This document shows positions 7,505 through 14,227 of a DNA stretch of 14,227 bases, in pieces. A program made the translations under genes and the position numbers. A model generated the notes under the pieces. It made no database searches. It worked only from the letters and a program-made list of their open reading frames with translations, and was not told the origin of the DNA. The stretch is from Holophagaceae bacterium (GTDB lineage: Bacteria > Acidobacteriota > Holophagae > Holophagales > Holophagaceae). The stretch lies in NCBI GenBank assembly GCA_025353305.1, contig JANXQX010000022.1, positions 1 through 14,227 on the forward strand. The letters run 5' to 3'. Each line of letters starts with the position of its first letter. Position 1 is the stretch's first letter.

Positions 7505-8569
7505 CTAGAGGGTCTTGACGGGGGGGGCGGGTTCGGCTTTCTTGGTTTCGGGATAGTACTGGAAGCGCTGGATGCGGCCGTTCATCTCGTCGGCCACGAA
7601 AATGGCACCATCCTTGCCGATGGCGATGCCAGCCGGGATCTGGAACTCGGCTCTCCCGGTGCCGCCCTGGCCCACATGCGCGAGGACCTGGCCATCCAGC
7701 CGGAAGATCTGGAAGTTGCAGAAGCTGGTGTCCACCACATACAGGTTGCCGTCGGGATCCATGGCGATGCCCTTGGGCCGAGCCAGGGTCCCTGAGACAT
7801 CCCCCGCCTTGCCGAAGGCATGGAGGAACTTGCCCTTGTAATCGAAGAACTGGATCCGGAAGTTGCCCGTGTCGCAAACGGCGAAGCCCTTGCCGGGGAC
7901 GATGCAGCAGTAGGTGGGGAAATTGAACTGGCCCACCTTGTCCCCGCGGGAGCCGATCTTCTTCAGGATCTTCAGGGCCCGGTTGAGCAGCAGCACCTGG
8001 TGATCGCCGCCATTCACCACGACCACCAGATCATTGGCTTCGTCCACGGCAACGCCGACGGGTCGCTTGATGCCATCACTGACCGACAGGGATTGGACGA
8101 CGTGGCCCTGCTTGTCGAACACGGCCAGCGTGTTGGTGTTGGCATCCGTGGCATAGACGAACTTGGAATCCACCGCGACCCCCGCCGGGGCGGGCAGGGC
8201 GAGCTTGGCCACATCCGCGAAGCGCCACCACTTGTGCGTGACGGGATCCATGGCCACGATGCCCCCGCCGATGTCCCCCACGAAGATGACCCCCTTCTCG
8301 TCGACGGCCACCGAGACGGGCCGCGCGAGGGACATGCCATTCTGGCCCTTGCCAGTGAGGCGATCCAGGAAGCCGCTGCGCTTCTTGGCGCCCACATCGA
8401 ATTCGCTGCGATACGCCGCCACCCACTTGATGCGGGCCTCATTGGGCGCGGGCGGCCACTGCAGTTCGGGCTGGGCCTGTTTCGAGGCCTGGGCCAGCAG
8501 AGCCACGGCACAGGCCGCACCCACCAGGGTCACTCGCAGGGCCTGGACAAAGGGGAAGCGCTTCAGCAT
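7505..8569 (-). CDS. Exported NHL-repeat beta-propeller protein A
   Basis: 354 residues: signal peptide (about 1-28, ending LLAQA), a linker, then NHL propeller repeats to about residue 340. Typical blade motifs are RPVSVAVDEKGVIFVGD, RPVGVAVDE, ARPKGIAMDPDGNLYVVD and IPAGIAIGKDGAIFVAD. NHL propellers are protein- or ligand-binding scaffolds; no catalytic residue is evident. NHL genes lie next to filament-cytochrome genes such as omcS in Geobacter (recalled), which suggests a role in cytochrome export or assembly (inference). The start is decided by the ribosome site: GGAGG stands seven bases before the ATG at 8569, but only one base from the ATG at 8575. It is first in the minus-strand series and closely similar along its length to NHL protein B, transcribed divergently across 189 bases. 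Confidence 0.92.
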   Translation of the reverse strand: MLKRFPFVQALRVTLVGAACAVALLAQASKQAQPELQWPPAPNEARIKWVAAYRSEFDVGAKKRSGFLDRLTGKGQNGMSLARPVSVAVDEKGVIFVGDIGGGIVAMDPVTHKWWRFADVAKLALPAPAGVAVDSKFVYATDANTNTLAVFDKQGHVVQSLSVSDGIKRPVGVAVDEANDLVVVVNGGDHQVLLLNRALKILKKIGSRGDKVGQFNFPTYCCIVPGKGFAVCDTGNFRIQFFDYKGKFLHAFGKAGDVSGTLARPKGIAMDPDGNLYVVDTSFCNFQIFRLDGQVLAHVGQGGTGRAEFQIPAGIAIGKDGAIFVADEMNGRIQRFQYYPETKKAEPAPPVKTL

Positions 8570-8707
8570 GTTCATACCTCCGGGGAGTGCGCGATCCATC
8601 AAATTCGGGTATCGAGGAACGGTGGTGCGGCAAGCCTTTCGTGTATTCGGGCAAGCCTCGATCAAGACAGAATGTTAGCTTGGATCCCCCAAGGGAACCG
8701 GCAAAGG

Positions 8708-8721
8708 GTGACCTCCATCAC
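8708..8721. promoter_or_regulatory. CRP-like palindrome in the divergent NHL A / NHL B promoter region
   Basis: GGGTGA-CCTCCA-TCACCC (8706-8723) is a perfect six-base inverted repeat around a six-base spacer. It lies between two divergent genes, about 38 bases before the NHL B start codon and about 137 bases before that of NHL A. A TAACAT hexamer (8677-8672, minus strand) lies 40 bases from the centre in the A direction, similar to the spacing at the other two copies. It could serve one or both genes. Confidence 0.5.
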
Positions 8722-8746
8722 CCATGCGAAGGCCGTGTCAAGCTGC

Positions 8747-8758
8747 GAGAATATTCTC
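8747..8758. promoter_or_regulatory. 12-bp perfect palindrome abutting the NHL B start codon
   Basis: GAGAATATTCTC is a perfect palindrome ending one base before the ATG at 8759, exactly where a ribosome site would be expected; no good Shine-Dalgarno sequence is present. It could be an operator or a translational control hairpin. It may also be chance. Confidence 0.3.
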
Positions 8759-9832
8759 ATGCATACCACCTCAACCGCCTTGTTGCTGACCCTGGCATTG
8801 CTGGCTGCCTTCGGGGCAGGCCTAGCGGCCCAGAAGGCCGTGCCGGACGCGATGCAGGCTTCGCAACCGGGGGAGGATATGCTTGTCTGGCCCCCGCCTC
8901 CAGCGCCAGCGCGCGTCAAATGGGTTGCCGAGTACCGGAATGCCTTCGATGTCGGCGCCAGGAAGCGCCGCCCGTTCCTGGATCGTCTGGCGGGAAAAAC
9001 CGAGGAGGTGCTCTGGCTCGATCGCCCCCAAAGCGTGGCTGTGGACGAGAAGGGGGTCATCTTCGTGGGGGATTTCACGCGCGGCATCGTCGCCATGGAT
9101 CCCGCCAGAAAGGCGATCTGGGAATTCTCCTCGGTCAGCGGTTTCCCCCTTCCCACACCCACAGGGCTGGCTGTGGATTCACGGCTGGTGTATGCGACGA
9201 GCGCCAACACGGATCAGGTGGTGGTCTTCGACAAGAAAGGGCACCAGCTTGGCGCCCTCGGCAAGTCTGATGGCATCCACCGCCCGGTAGGGGTGGCCGT
9301 GGATGAAGGCAGAAACCTGCTCATCATCGTCAATGGCCAGGAACATGCCGTGCGCCTGTATACACGCACCCTTCAACTCATCAAGACCGTGGGCGAGCGA
9401 GGTGGCGAAGAGGGGCAATTCAACATGCCATCCTATGTGTGCATCCTTCCAGGAGTGGGCTTTGCCGTGGTGGACACGGGCAACTTCCGGATCCAGATCT
9501 TCGATTTCAACGGTCAGTTCTTGCGCACCTTCGGGAAGGTCGGCGATCTGCCCTGTGAGTTCGCGCGGCCCAAGGGCATTGCCGTCGATCCGGACGGCCA
9601 CCTGTACGTGGTGGATGGAACTCTGAACAAGATCCAGGTCTTTGATCAAGAGGGCCATATCCTCACGCAAGTGGGAAGGGTCGGCACCCAGAAGGGCCAG
9701 TTCCAGGTGCCCAATGGTCTTGCCATCGATGCCAAGGGAGCCATCTATGTGGCCGACCAACTCAATAGGCGCATCCAGAAATTCCAGTATCTACCCGAGG
9801 AGAAAACCACTCCTGCATCAACCGCGCATTAG
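8759..9832 (+). CDS. Exported NHL-repeat beta-propeller protein B
   Basis: 357 residues: a hydrophobic signal-like N-terminus (about 5-24, ending GLAAQ), a proline-rich linker, then NHL blades including DRPQSVAVDEKGVIFVGD, RPVGVAVDE, ARPKGIAVDPDGHLYVVD and VPNGLAIDAKGAIYVAD. It aligns with protein A from about residue 40 to the end with few gaps and more than half the residues identical by eye. It is followed after 34 bases by tetraheme cytochrome B, so the pair repeats the NHL-then-cytochrome order seen on the other strand. The start is uncertain. The ATG at 8759 lacks both a ribosome site and the usual basic residues before the hydrophobic core. An in-frame ATG at 8672 would add 29 residues containing Arg and Lys but would place the CRP-like palindrome inside the gene. 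I prefer 8759. Confidence 0.88.
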   Translation: MHTTSTALLLTLALLAAFGAGLAAQKAVPDAMQASQPGEDMLVWPPPPAPARVKWVAEYRNAFDVGARKRRPFLDRLAGKTEEVLWLDRPQSVAVDEKGVIFVGDFTRGIVAMDPARKAIWEFSSVSGFPLPTPTGLAVDSRLVYATSANTDQVVVFDKKGHQLGALGKSDGIHRPVGVAVDEGRNLLIIVNGQEHAVRLYTRTLQLIKTVGERGGEEGQFNMPSYVCILPGVGFAVVDTGNFRIQIFDFNGQFLRTFGKVGDLPCEFARPKGIAVDPDGHLYVVDGTLNKIQVFDQEGHILTQVGRVGTQKGQFQVPNGLAIDAKGAIYVADQLNRRIQKFQYLPEEKTTPASTAH

Positions 9833-9866
9833 CATGAATCGTCTGCCATTCCCTTTGAGGTCCCAC

Positions 9867-10541
9867 ATGAAGTCCTCTGTTCTCCTTCTTCTGGCTGCCG
9901 GCTCCTTGAGCCTATCTGCCGGTATTGTCGGGACCAAGCACGACCTGAGCATCACCGGCCAGGGCACCGCCAAGACCATCAACATCAATCAAACCTGTGT
10001 CTTCTGCCACACCCCCCACAATGCCGCCGCTGCCTCGGCCCAGATCATTCCCTTGTGGAACAAGAACACGACGCTGAACACCGGGTTCACGATGCACAAC
10101 CAGACCAACAACCCCGGGTCAAATTTGCTGGGGGTGGTCGATCCTACTCCCGCAGCCGCTTCGATGGTCTGTTTCACGTGCCATGACGGCACCCAGGCCG
10201 TCGGCAACATGATCAACCTGCCCTACGGTGTGACCACAGTGACTTATGCCGGTGCAAACGCCACCATGGACGCCACTGGCCGGATGCTTGGACCCTCTCT
10301 GGTTAGCAAGGACCTCACCAAGGATCATCCCATCTCCATCACCTACCCCACCACGGATGTGGGCCTGGTGGCCAAGCCGACCATCCTCGCCCTGACAAAC
10401 AGCGTGAAGCTCTTCGGTCCCAGCGGTTCAGAAAAGGTCGAATGCGCCTCGTGTCATGACGTTCACGACAATACCAATCCACCCTTCCTGCGGGTGACGA
10501 TGACCAATTCGGCCCTCTGCATCACTTGCCATCTCAAGTAG
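9867..10541 (+). CDS. Tetraheme cytochrome c B, OmcE-like candidate filament subunit
   Basis: 224 residues with a short signal peptide (MKSSVLLLLAAGSLSLSAG). Four CXXCH motifs: CVFCH (44-48), CFTCH (102-106), CASCH (193-197), CITCH (218-222). H25 (TKHD), H51 (CHTPH), H154 (DHP) and H200 (CHDVH) match paralogue A and would complete bis-His coordination of four haems. Other shared blocks are IPLWN-like, FTM, SNLLG, CHDG and PFLR near the last haem. B is about 35 residues shorter than A, mainly in the loops between haems 2 and 3 and between haems 3 and 4. The start at 9867 is preceded by TGAGG at good spacing; an in-frame ATG at 9834 is less likely. It is paired with NHL gene B and converges on the 42-haem gene with a 60-base gap. 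A filament role is inferred from similarity in plan to OmcE-type cytochromes. Confidence 0.9.
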   Translation: MKSSVLLLLAAGSLSLSAGIVGTKHDLSITGQGTAKTININQTCVFCHTPHNAAAASAQIIPLWNKNTTLNTGFTMHNQTNNPGSNLLGVVDPTPAAASMVCFTCHDGTQAVGNMINLPYGVTTVTYAGANATMDATGRMLGPSLVSKDLTKDHPISITYPTTDVGLVAKPTILALTNSVKLFGPSGSEKVECASCHDVHDNTNPPFLRVTMTNSALCITCHLK

Positions 10542-10601
10542 GTACACCGGTCAGAATCGGTAACCGGGAAGAGAAGTGGCCGTAATCGGTTCTTGCCAGC
10601 C

Positions 10602-13600
10602 CTACCTGTGACAGGACTCGCAATCGGTGATGGCCAACAGTTTGTCGTTTGCAGAGTAATGGGGAAGGTGGCAGGACAGACAGCTGATCGCCTTCCCTTC
10701 GCGTTTGATGATCCGGCCCGAGGTCGGATGGTTGGCGATCGGATGATTGGCACGCGTATCGGGATGGCAGTTGATGCAGATGGCCTGAATATTCTCCCGC
10801 GGAAAACCCTTAGCGCCACCACCATGGGCGGAGTGGCAGATTGTGCACTGACCATCTACAAAGGGCCTGTGCCTGGAGCGGGAAGCCAGGGCCTCCTTGC
10901 GCAAATTCCCATGACACTGGATGCATAATTCCCTTGGGTTTCCGGCCAACAGGTAGGGCAGGCTGGAGGCATGGGGGGCGTGACAGGAGGCGCATTCGCC
11001 CTTGGCCACTGGCGGGTGGGGGAAAGCCTGCTTGGCGGATTCAGCTATGCCCTGGTGACAGGTGTAGCAGAGCCCGGGCTGGGGGGCTTTGAGGGCAAAA
11101 GCCGCGGCGGAGGAGGCAGGTGCGTGGCAGGTGTCACAGGTGCCCTTCACCACCGGGCTGTGGGCCCCAGGGCGCAGCATGAAGTCCATGTTCGAGCCAT
11201 GCGGGTCATGGCATGTCACGCAACCCTTGGCCGCCACCGGATAACCCTGGTGAACCTTTTGCAGTCCGCGCTCGTCATGGCACGGGGAACAGAGCTTGTC
11301 TAATGGCTTGTTGAGGCCTTTTGGCTCCACGCCCGAATGGGCGGCATGGCAGTCGAGGCATTTTCCAGAGCTGTCGGGCTGATGCGAATGCCTGGATTTC
11401 AGGGCAGCGCCGATGCCCTGGTGACAGGCGAGGCAGAGCTCCAATGGCTGTTTGCGCAATAGGCTCTTTTCCTTTGAGGCGTGCGCCAGGTGGCATTCCC
11501 GGCATTCTCCATCCTGGTAGGGCTTGTGTCCCCAGCCTTTCCCAGGCGGCTGAGGTTTCTCGTGGCAGGCAAGGCAGGTCTGGCTCCCCGGGGCGACCAG
11601 CAGCGATTCCTGGCGCGAGACGTGAGGCTCGTGGCAAGTAGTGCATTTCCCGGCCTGGAAGGGCTGGTGCTGCGAGCCAGCCCCGTCCTGCGGTTGTGCT
11701 GGATGACACCTGGTGCAGAGCCCCGGCAGGGCCTGCAGGAGCGCAGTTCCGTCTCCGAGAGGCTGGCCTGGATCCGGTGCGGCATGGCAGGTGGGGCAGC
11801 CTTTGGAACCGAGCTGGCCGCTGGCGAGGCCTTCCGCAAAGGGCGCATGCAGTCCCGTTGGCATCAGGCCCTTCTTCCTGGAGCCATGGGGGTCATGGCA
11901 CTTGAGGCAGTTCACTTTCTTGAGTTCGGCCCCGAGGTGCTTCTGCCGCAGGCCCAGGTTATCTAGGTCATGGCACTTCGCGCAGGTCTCCTGGAGTGTG
12001 GCCGTCTTGAGCATGGCGGGCCCGTTGCCGGAATGCGGATCATGGCAGGCACTGCACAATCCTTCACTCACAGGGCGGTGCAGCATCGGGAAGCGCTCCT
12101 GCCTCTTGTGGCAACCCGAACAGCCCTCGGGCTGTTTGCGTTTAAGGAATGGTGCGGCCTCTCCACCATGGGGATCGTGGCAGCCAAGGCAGCCGCCCTG
12201 TCCGATGGCCGCCATGTGCTTGGTATCATGACTAAGCAACTTCCCATGGCAATTCGTGCACAACTTTTCCGTGTCGTCCCTGAGGAGCTTGGCAAGCTTC
12301 CCTCCATGGGACGTGTGACAGACACTGCAATTCCCCTGCTTCACGGGCTCATGGAGCACTGCCCGGGCAAGCACTTTTTTGTGGCAGGCACCACAGGAGG
12401 CGAGTTGCCCACCCTTGATGAGCGCCGAAGATTGGGAAGCATGGGGCGAATGGCATGTGAGGCATTGTCCCTTCTCGACCGGATCGTGGGGAAAGGGCCC
12501 CTTGGCCGTATCCTTGTGGCAGTTCGTACAGAGCGCATTTCCAGGCTGTTTCAAGATGGGGAAGATGTTGCAGGAGTGGGGTTCGTGGCAGGACAAGCAA
12601 TCGCCCGCCTTTGCCGGGGCGTGCTGGCTCCTGCCCTTGATCAGCCCTGCGTGGCAGGTGAGGCATAGCTGTTGGGCCGGGAGGACCAGGAGCTTTCTTT
12701 CCACCGATTCATGGGGCTTGTGGCAGTCAAGGCAGGCACCCCTGCTGAAGGGGGAATGCTGGGACTTTCCTTTGTCGAGCCCGGCATGGCAATGGAGACA
12801 TATCTCCTTGGGAATCGCCCGAAGAAGACCCTTCCCATCGGCCGCATGGGGCATATGGCAGGCGAAGCAGGCACCCTCTTTTGCGGGCTGGTGCTGCACC
12901 CCTGGACGAGGAATGGGGCCATGGCAATCCTGGCAGAGGCCAGGTGTCGGCTTCGTGAGACGGGCAGCCTGTCCTGTGCCAGGCAGGTGGCAGACGGAGC
13001 AGTTTCCCGGTAGAAAAGGGGCGTGCAGCCGGTCCCGTAGCATTCCCGCGGACTTCGATCCGTGCGGGTTGTGGCAGGTTACGCAACTCCCAGCTTGCGG
13101 CGACATGTCCGCGTGGGTCTTGGAGAGGGCCGGGATCTCGTGACAACCCTGGCACTGAGCCGAAGCCTCTTCGCGGAGCAGGTGGCGAACAGAGGAGGGA
13201 TGCGGCTGGTGGCAGTTCAAGCAACTGCGGGCGGCGGCGTGGGGATGAGCACTCGCTAAGCGAATTTTGATCTCAGGGTGGCAGGAGAGGCAGAGTTCCA
13301 GGGCAGGCAACCTGAGCAGGTGCTTCTGACCGGTGTCGTGAGGACCGTGGCAGGCACCGCACTCTCCCTTGCCTTTGAACTGGTGCGAGGGTCGTTCCTG
13401 AGGGGTCCGGTCATTGGATTTATGGCAGACCACACACAGGGCTCTGCCGCCTCCCGCATGAAGAAAGTTCAGGTTGGCCTCGCCGTGGGCTTTGTGGCAC
13501 CACTGGCACTTGCCGTCCTGCAGAGGCTTGTGCGCCGTGCCCGACAGCGCCTGCTTGGCCACCTTGGGGTGGCAGTCCTGGCAGGTGGGCTGCTCCCCCA

Positions 13601-13673
13601 CGAATCCGAGCAGCGACACGCTGAACGCGAAGGCGATCAGCGGACGGAGTGCAGACTGGATCGAATCGAGCAT
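10602..13673 (-). CDS. Giant 42-haem cytochrome c made of doubled-CXXCH modules
   Basis: 1023 residues containing 42 CXXCH motifs, counted one by one from C31 to C1018; every residue was assigned to a motif or spacer and the total closed at 1023. A signal peptide core (about 11-25) precedes the first motif. The modules repeat about every 45 residues in the pattern CxxCH-xPH-(about 16)-LCxxCH-(about 10)-HxP-(about 5)-C, the doubled CXXCH type, with spacers of mostly 17-20 residues alternately carrying CHxPH and xHxP histidines as likely distal ligands. This is one haem per 24 residues, almost no other fold, so the product should be a long haem wire or electron store, periplasmic or extracellular. 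The ATG at 13673 starts a signal peptide but has no ribosome site; the frame stays open further upstream through a decayed cytochrome remnant. It converges with tetraheme gene B. No lipobox is seen. Electron partners are not known. Confidence 0.92.
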   Translation of the reverse strand: MLDSIQSALRPLIAFAFSVSLLGFVGEQPTCQDCHPKVAKQALSGTAHKPLQDGKCQWCHKAHGEANLNFLHAGGGRALCVVCHKSNDRTPQERPSHQFKGKGECGACHGPHDTGQKHLLRLPALELCLSCHPEIKIRLASAHPHAAARSCLNCHQPHPSSVRHLLREEASAQCQGCHEIPALSKTHADMSPQAGSCVTCHNPHGSKSAGMLRDRLHAPFLPGNCSVCHLPGTGQAARLTKPTPGLCQDCHGPIPRPGVQHQPAKEGACFACHMPHAADGKGLLRAIPKEICLHCHAGLDKGKSQHSPFSRGACLDCHKPHESVERKLLVLPAQQLCLTCHAGLIKGRSQHAPAKAGDCLSCHEPHSCNIFPILKQPGNALCTNCHKDTAKGPFPHDPVEKGQCLTCHSPHASQSSALIKGGQLASCGACHKKVLARAVLHEPVKQGNCSVCHTSHGGKLAKLLRDDTEKLCTNCHGKLLSHDTKHMAAIGQGGCLGCHDPHGGEAAPFLKRKQPEGCSGCHKRQERFPMLHRPVSEGLCSACHDPHSGNGPAMLKTATLQETCAKCHDLDNLGLRQKHLGAELKKVNCLKCHDPHGSRKKGLMPTGLHAPFAEGLASGQLGSKGCPTCHAAPDPGQPLGDGTALLQALPGLCTRCHPAQPQDGAGSQHQPFQAGKCTTCHEPHVSRQESLLVAPGSQTCLACHEKPQPPGKGWGHKPYQDGECRECHLAHASKEKSLLRKQPLELCLACHQGIGAALKSRHSHQPDSSGKCLDCHAAHSGVEPKGLNKPLDKLCSPCHDERGLQKVHQGYPVAAKGCVTCHDPHGSNMDFMLRPGAHSPVVKGTCDTCHAPASSAAAFALKAPQPGLCYTCHQGIAESAKQAFPHPPVAKGECASCHAPHASSLPYLLAGNPRELCIQCHGNLRKEALASRSRHRPFVDGQCTICHSAHGGGAKGFPRENIQAICINCHPDTRANHPIANHPTSGRIIKREGKAISCLSCHLPHYSANDKLLAITDCESCHR

Positions 13674-13709
13674 GGGGAGGATGTACTCAGAAGAATCGCC
13701 AAGCCATCG

Positions 13710-13730
13710 GGATGGGAATTCTCCCCATCC
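13710..13730. promoter_or_regulatory. Inverted repeat upstream of the 42-haem gene
   Basis: GGATGGG and CCCATCC (7 bp) pair around a seven-base spacer, 36 bases before the ATG at 13673. It could be an operator or a hairpin in the leader. No CRP-like palindrome was found upstream of this gene, so it may be controlled differently from the other units. Confidence 0.3.
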
Positions 13731-13815
13731 TAGCGGCATCGGCAGCCAACCCGTATGGATGTCCTGGTTCGGTTGAGACTCTTGATCCGGAGGAGCAGTG
13801 GGAGTGGATTTGAAC

Positions 13816-14129
13816 TCAGTGGCTGCCGAAACAGGTTGATTTGAACTGAGCCTGGACGGTGGTGACGCCGTCTCGCTGGTGGACAGGGTTGGTGATGGAG
13901 GTTCCCTTGCCGCCCGTGCCCGTAGCATCCGGGTGGCATAACTGTCGCCTCCGCCATGGATGCCGCTATGCCACACATAGCCATTGACTGGCGGATAGCC
14001 GTGGTAGGTAATGCAGTCGAAGGTGTTGTGCTTGGCGTGGGCTTTGGGCGGAACATCCTGAGCCACGGGCACCATGGACACTGTCCAGACATCCGTGCGG
14101 GTGGGGGCGATCATGGCCTGGAGCGACTG
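13816..14129 (-). pseudogene. Decayed fragment of a CxxxxCH/CxxCH-type multiheme cytochrome
   Basis: In one frame (14129 to about 13938) the minus strand reads HNTFDCITYHGYPPVNG, then VWHSGIHGGGDS. This resembles the CxxCHGYPP...H..H signature of Geobacter-type CxxxxCH/CxxCH cytochromes (TIGR01904-like), but the second haem cysteine is tyrosine. After an apparent frameshift near 13936-13940, the next frame reads HPDATGTGGKG, then VTTVQAQFKSTCFGSH and a stop, again with a motif that has lost a cysteine. Two broken haem sites and a shifted frame point to a pseudogene. Its family differs from the doubled-CXXCH giant next to it. The first frame happens to run open into that gene. The 98 bases from 14130 to the window end show nothing recognisable. 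Confidence 0.5.
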
Positions 14130-14227
14130 CTATACACCCTAAGAACGACGCCATAAAGGCTCCAAACCCCACGGATTGTGCGGCAACCATATTCACTGGA
14201 CTTAGATGACCGATAGTCGGGTAGGCC

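Noticed and set aside
8736..8741. Perfect TTGACA on the minus strand in the divergent region
   Set aside because: No reasonable -10 hexamer lies 16-18 bases downstream, and the CRP-like palindrome occupies that place.
10542..10601. Possible bidirectional terminator between the convergent tetraheme B and 42-haem genes
   Set aside because: Only a five-base inverted repeat (CCGGT/ACCGG) with an 11-base loop is found, and no T-tract; too weak to call.
10602..13673. Regularly spaced short repeats (recurrent TGGCA-like words) that could suggest a CRISPR or tandem repeat array
   Set aside because: The periodicity comes from CXXCH codons read on the minus strand; the repeats are imperfect at DNA level and the whole stretch is one open reading frame.
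13966..14196. Open frame near the right edge as a separate gene
   Set aside because: It has no cytochrome or other recognisable features; the haem-like remnants lie in other frames.

Overview
The window is a GC-rich bacterial locus given over almost entirely to multiheme c-type cytochromes and the proteins that usually accompany them. It looks like an extracellular electron transfer (metal or electrode respiration) locus from a Gram-negative, metal-reducing bacterium. The gene mix (NHL-repeat protein, small tetraheme cytochrome, outer-membrane barrel, octaheme cytochrome, parvulin lipoprotein, giant doubled-CXXCH cytochrome) fits Geothrix/Holophaga-type Acidobacteriota or Desulfuromonadota such as Geobacter. 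The sequence alone does not decide between them. No rRNA, tRNA, CRISPR array or insertion sequence was seen.

Layout. (1) 1-876, minus strand: an OmpR-type response regulator whose stop overlaps the start of a sensor kinase cut by the window edge. (2) 877-1437: intergenic DNA holding a CRP-like palindrome and an apparently orphan promoter on the plus strand. (3) 1438-8569, minus strand, read from high to low coordinates: NHL propeller A, tetraheme cytochrome A, outer-membrane barrel, octaheme-type cytochrome, two-domain parvulin lipoprotein. GC-rich hairpins follow the stop codons of four of these five genes. (4) 8570-8758: a short divergent control region with another CRP-like palindrome. (5) 8759-10541, plus strand: NHL propeller B and tetraheme cytochrome B, paralogous to pair A but pointing the other way. 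(6) 10602-13673, minus strand and convergent with B: a 1023-residue protein with exactly 42 CXXCH haem motifs. (7) 13816-14129: a decayed fragment of a different multiheme cytochrome family.

How the parts may work together (inference). The barrel and the octaheme cytochrome would form a porin-cytochrome conduit through the outer membrane. The parvulin lipoprotein and the NHL propellers would help fold, export or assemble the cytochromes. The two tetraheme proteins have the size and the motif and histidine layout expected of OmcE-like proteins that polymerise into extracellular cytochrome filaments. The 42-haem protein could be a long periplasmic or extracellular wire or electron store. Together the four intact cytochromes carry 57 CXXCH motifs plus one CXXXCH.

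Control. A GTGA-N6-TCAC palindrome occurs three times, each time between genes. In two of the three it is followed at the same distance by the same downstream elements, which suggests one CRP/FNR-family regulator for the locus.
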